Shown one piece after another: positions 61,264 through 64,000 of a stretch of DNA of 64,000 nucleotides (position 1 is its first letter; each line of letters opens with the position of its first letter). The DNA is from Capilliphycus robustus (GTDB lineage Bacteria; Cyanobacteriota; Cyanobacteriia; Cyanobacteriales; Microcoleaceae). The stretch lies in the NCBI RefSeq assembly GCF_034932365.1, contig NZ_JAYGHR010000075.1, positions 1-64,000 on the forward strand, in the 5' to 3' direction. Position numbers and translations under genes: made by a program. Below the pieces are notes generated by a model that saw only the letters and a program-made list of their open reading frames with translations, was not told the DNA's origin and did not search any database.

Positions 61264-63117
61264 ATGATGTTATTTAAATTCCCTTATTACCTAAAAAATG
61301 TTTTTAAAAAAACACAGTTTTGGAAAGATAATTATTTAATTTTTCAAGAATTGAAGTCTGTGTCAAATATCGCTTTATTAGCATTGCTGTTTACCTTCCT
61401 GGCTGCTATTTTTGAAGGGTTTGGAGTTGGATTTCTGTTAACATTCTTACAAAGTCTCACTGAGCCAGATTACCAACCTATTCAAACAGGGATTGACTGG
61501 TTTGACGTTTGGATACTTGGAGTCAAAGCATCAGCAAATGAGCGAATTTATCGGATATCTATTCTGATTTTGATTGTCACTTTGCTGCGAACGGGTATGA
61601 CCTACTTGAGCGAAGTTTACAGTGGACTTACTCAAAGTAATTTGGCTTATCAGTTAAGAGTCCGTCTATTTGAACAGTTTCAAAGTCTTAGTTTAAGCTA
61701 CTTTACAAAAGTTAGATCGGGAGAATTAATTAACAGCATAACAGCCGAAATTGGACAGCTCATGCAAGCTTTTTCGCTGTTCTCTTTTATGCTAGTTAGA
61801 GGATCAACATTATTAGTCTATGTTGTTTCTATGATGTTGCTATCTTTGCAGCTTACCATTCTTTCTATCTTATTGTTTACCTTGCTGACTATCGGTGTAT
61901 CAACACTGATTAAAAAAGTCCGAGAAATAAGCTTTGAGAGAACTAAAGCTAGAGGTTTGTATACTTCAATTGCCATTGAATTTATTAATGGTATTAATAC
62001 AGTTCAGGCTTCTGCGGCTGAAAATTTTGAGCGCAAACGCTTCTATAAAGCGAGTGAAAATTTACTGAAATCTGATAATAAGTCTTTTGTTTTTAGTGCT
62101 TCTGTTGTTCCGATTTCTGAAGCCGTAGCAACCCTAATTTTGATTGGAATGTTGCTCTTTTCTTTTGCCTTTTTAATTCCCACAGACCAGCTAAAAATAG
62201 CTTCTTTACTCACCTTTATCTTTATTTTATTTCGTTTAATACCGATTACTCGTCAGCTTAATGGCGCTCGGACACAAATCAGTAGCTTCCAAGGTTCAAT
62301 TAACAATATCAATGAACTGCTGAGAACGGATAACAAAACTTACCTCAAAAATGGGACTTCTCCCTATACTCACTTACAACAAAAAATAGTATTTCAATCC
62401 GTCAGTTTTGGGTACGATCAGGAAGATGTGATTTTACATGATATTAATTTGATCATTAAACGAGGTGAAATGACAGCTTTGGTGGGAGCATCGGGAGCCG
62501 GAAAAACAACATTAGCAAACTTGATTCCCCGCTTTTATGATGTCACTCAAGGTCAAATTTTAATTGATGATTTAGATCTTCGAGAATTTGATGTATACTC
62601 TTTGCGTCGAAGAATGGCGGTTGTCAGTCAAGATACCTTTATCTTCAATACTTCAGTTCGAGATAATATTGCTTATGCCTTAGAAAATGTAGAAGAAGAA
62701 GCAGTCGCAGAAGCGGCTCGTTTTGCGAATGCTTTAGATTTTATTCAAGAACTCCCCCAAGGGATGGATACAATCTTAGGGGATCGAGGTGTACGATTAT
62801 CAGGAGGTCAACGTCAGCGAATTGCGATCGCACGCGCTATTTTACGTGATCCAGATATACTAATTTTGGATGAAGCAACCAGTGCTTTAGATTCAGTTTC
62901 AGAGCGATTAATTCAAGAATCAATGCAAAAACTAGCCGTAGGTCGAACGGTAATTGCGATTGCACATCGACTTTCAACCATTGTTAGAGCAAACAAAGTT
63001 GTCGTGCTAGAACAAGGACGAATTGTAGAAGAAGGAGGTTATCAAGAGTTATTAGAACTGCGTGGAAAACTTTGGAAATATCATCAGATGCAACATGATT
63101 TAAGTCAAGTTAGCTAA
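61264..63117 (+). CDS. ABC transporter, fused permease and ATPase (MsbA/HetA-like)
   Basis: 617 residues. An N-terminal six-helix membrane domain (about 30-340) is joined to an ABC ATPase with Walker A GASGAGKTT near 410, signature LSGGQRQR, Walker B ILILDEATSAL and a switch histidine in AHRLS. As a half-transporter it should form a homodimer that exports a lipid-linked or polysaccharide intermediate from the cytoplasm. Its position between the Wzc-like and GT2 genes suggests a role in exopolysaccharide. It resembles the exporter family to which HetA of heterocyst polysaccharide belongs, but the gene order does not show a heterocyst cluster. Confidence 0.9.
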   Translation: MMLFKFPYYLKNVFKKTQFWKDNYLIFQELKSVSNIALLALLFTFLAAIFEGFGVGFLLTFLQSLTEPDYQPIQTGIDWFDVWILGVKASANERIYRISILILIVTLLRTGMTYLSEVYSGLTQSNLAYQLRVRLFEQFQSLSLSYFTKVRSGELINSITAEIGQLMQAFSLFSFMLVRGSTLLVYVVSMMLLSLQLTILSILLFTLLTIGVSTLIKKVREISFERTKARGLYTSIAIEFINGINTVQASAAENFERKRFYKASENLLKSDNKSFVFSASVVPISEAVATLILIGMLLFSFAFLIPTDQLKIASLLTFIFILFRLIPITRQLNGARTQISSFQGSINNINELLRTDNKTYLKNGTSPYTHLQQKIVFQSVSFGYDQEDVILHDINLIIKRGEMTALVGASGAGKTTLANLIPRFYDVTQGQILIDDLDLREFDVYSLRRRMAVVSQDTFIFNTSVRDNIAYALENVEEEAVAEAARFANALDFIQELPQGMDTILGDRGVRLSGGQRQRIAIARAILRDPDILILDEATSALDSVSERLIQESMQKLAVGRTVIAIAHRLSTIVRANKVVVLEQGRIVEEGGYQELLELRGKLWKYHQMQHDLSQVS

Positions 63118-63132
63118 ACAGGAGGTTATCTT

Positions 63133-64000
63133 ATGAAATATCCAGACGTCTCAGTTATTATTCCCACCTATAATCGAATCTCGATGTTAGAAGAAGCACT
63201 TCAAAGTGTGTTTGCTCAAGAGTTTGATGGCTTAGTTGAAACTCTTGTAATTGATGACAATTCTGAAGACGGAACTTCAAAAATTGTTAGTCGTAAGTAT
63301 CCAGAAGTCAACTTGATTAGTCTTAAGCAAAATGTCGGCGCAGCAGCAGCACGAAATCGGGCTTTATCTATAGCCCAAGGTAGATATATTGCTTTTCTCG
63401 ATTCCGATGATCTTTGGGAAAAAGATTATCTCAAAACTCAAATATCAGCCTTAGAAGGTAAAAAAAAGTGTTTCAGTGTGAGTAATATTTTGGTTTGGAA
63501 TACTGTCAAAAATAAAAAACAGATTCAGATTTTAAAGCCCGACTTAGAAAAATATACTTCACCCCTTCATCATCTGATGGTAGGAAATTTTATTTACATT
63601 CCTTCCTGTGTGGTTTTCCCGCGTCAAGTGCTGGAAGAGGTGGGTTTATTTGATGAGAGAATTAAGCGAGGTGAAGATGCAGATTTTTATGCTCGATGTT
63701 TAATCGCTAACTATACTCCTATTTTTACAAATCAGCCTTTGGCAATTCAACGCAAACACGATCAAGGACAGTCAACGGATATCAAAAATCAAGAAGAGAG
63801 AATCAAAAATAGATTGCTTATCATTCAAAAAAATTATCCGATAATCCAAAAGAAAGGTTGCTTAAATGTTTCTCAAAATCGGCTTTATGGAGATGTATAT
63901 AAAAAATATGCTCAATTGTATCTCAAACAAAAGAATATTGGGCAATGGTTGAGATGTTCAAAAAAGCTAGCTGATTGTACATCTTGGGGTTATGCCTTAT
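63133..64000 (+). CDS. Glycosyltransferase family 2, partial at window end
   Basis: The ATG at 63133 follows GGAGG at 63121-63125. The frame is open to the last base, giving about 289 residues. The GT-A start VSVIIPTYNRISMLEEALQS, the DDNSEDGT nucleotide-binding region and the DSDD metal-binding motif (FLDSDDLW) are all present, followed by GLFDERIKRGEDADFYAR. It adds a sugar during polysaccharide assembly, 15 bp after the ABC exporter gene. The 3' end is beyond the window. Confidence 0.95.
   Translation, partial: MKYPDVSVIIPTYNRISMLEEALQSVFAQEFDGLVETLVIDDNSEDGTSKIVSRKYPEVNLISLKQNVGAAAARNRALSIAQGRYIAFLDSDDLWEKDYLKTQISALEGKKKCFSVSNILVWNTVKNKKQIQILKPDLEKYTSPLHHLMVGNFIYIPSCVVFPRQVLEEVGLFDERIKRGEDADFYARCLIANYTPIFTNQPLAIQRKHDQGQSTDIKNQEERIKNRLLIIQKNYPIIQKKGCLNVSQNRLYGDVYKKYAQLYLKQKNIGQWLRCSKKLADCTSWGYAL

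Overview
The window is chromosomal DNA of a cyanobacterium, most likely a filamentous Oscillatoriales-type species. It carries psaA and psaB for photosystem I, a PAP/fibrillin gene, a GuaB3-type IMP dehydrogenase homologue, two PEP-CTERM proteins and scattered HIP1-type GCGATCGC octamers. Base composition is moderately AT-rich. The genus cannot be fixed from the sequence alone.

Layout. 1-5.9 kb: the 5' end of a tnpB gene leaving the window, a LOG-family gene, thioredoxin, a hairpin-rich non-coding region, guaB3, and an AtzE/AtzG-like amidase pair. 6.3-12.7 kb: a P-loop protein, a secreted Amidase_3 cell-wall hydrolase, two small proteins and a large helical-repeat protein. 12.7-22.3 kb: one minus-strand gene for a ~3,190-residue secreted filamentous-haemagglutinin-type protein ending in a CHAT (caspase-like) protease domain. 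22.3-28.2 kb: a six-unit 56-bp tandem array, a TROVE/Ro60 gene, an unannotated 59-residue secreted peptide gene, two tRNA-like RNA elements upstream of them on the same strand, and a divergent NACHT NTPase gene. This is the most unusual part of the window. 28.2-33.3 kb: an SDR, an MscS channel, a small membrane protein, a PEP-CTERM protein and a tandemly duplicated structured non-coding element. 33.3-38 kb: psaA-psaB. 38.6-47.2 kb: a bicupin protein, an acidic-repeat lipoprotein, a complete tnpB insertion, a pentapeptide protein, an alpha/beta-hydrolase-like protein, a second PEP-CTERM protein and a PhnD-like binding protein. 47.4-54.4 kb: a DNA-modification patch with an adenine methylase overlapping a restriction-type nuclease, a nuclease-like gene broken by a nonsense codon, mnmG, a DUF3800 protein and a C5 methyltransferase. 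54.6-64 kb: a TPR-like membrane protein, a sulfotransferase, fibrillin, and the start of an exopolysaccharide cluster (GT4, Wzc-like autokinase, ABC exporter, GT2) that runs off the end.

How genes work together. psaA-psaB is housekeeping. The terminal GT4 / tyrosine autokinase / ABC exporter / GT2 run is a co-directional polysaccharide assembly and export unit. The PEP-CTERM proteins imply an exosortase elsewhere in the genome, a system generally linked to exopolysaccharide. The TROVE gene with tRNA-like RNAs just upstream resembles bacterial Ro60-Y RNA loci, and the neighbouring NACHT gene is of a type often found in defence islands. Functional linkage between these two is inference.
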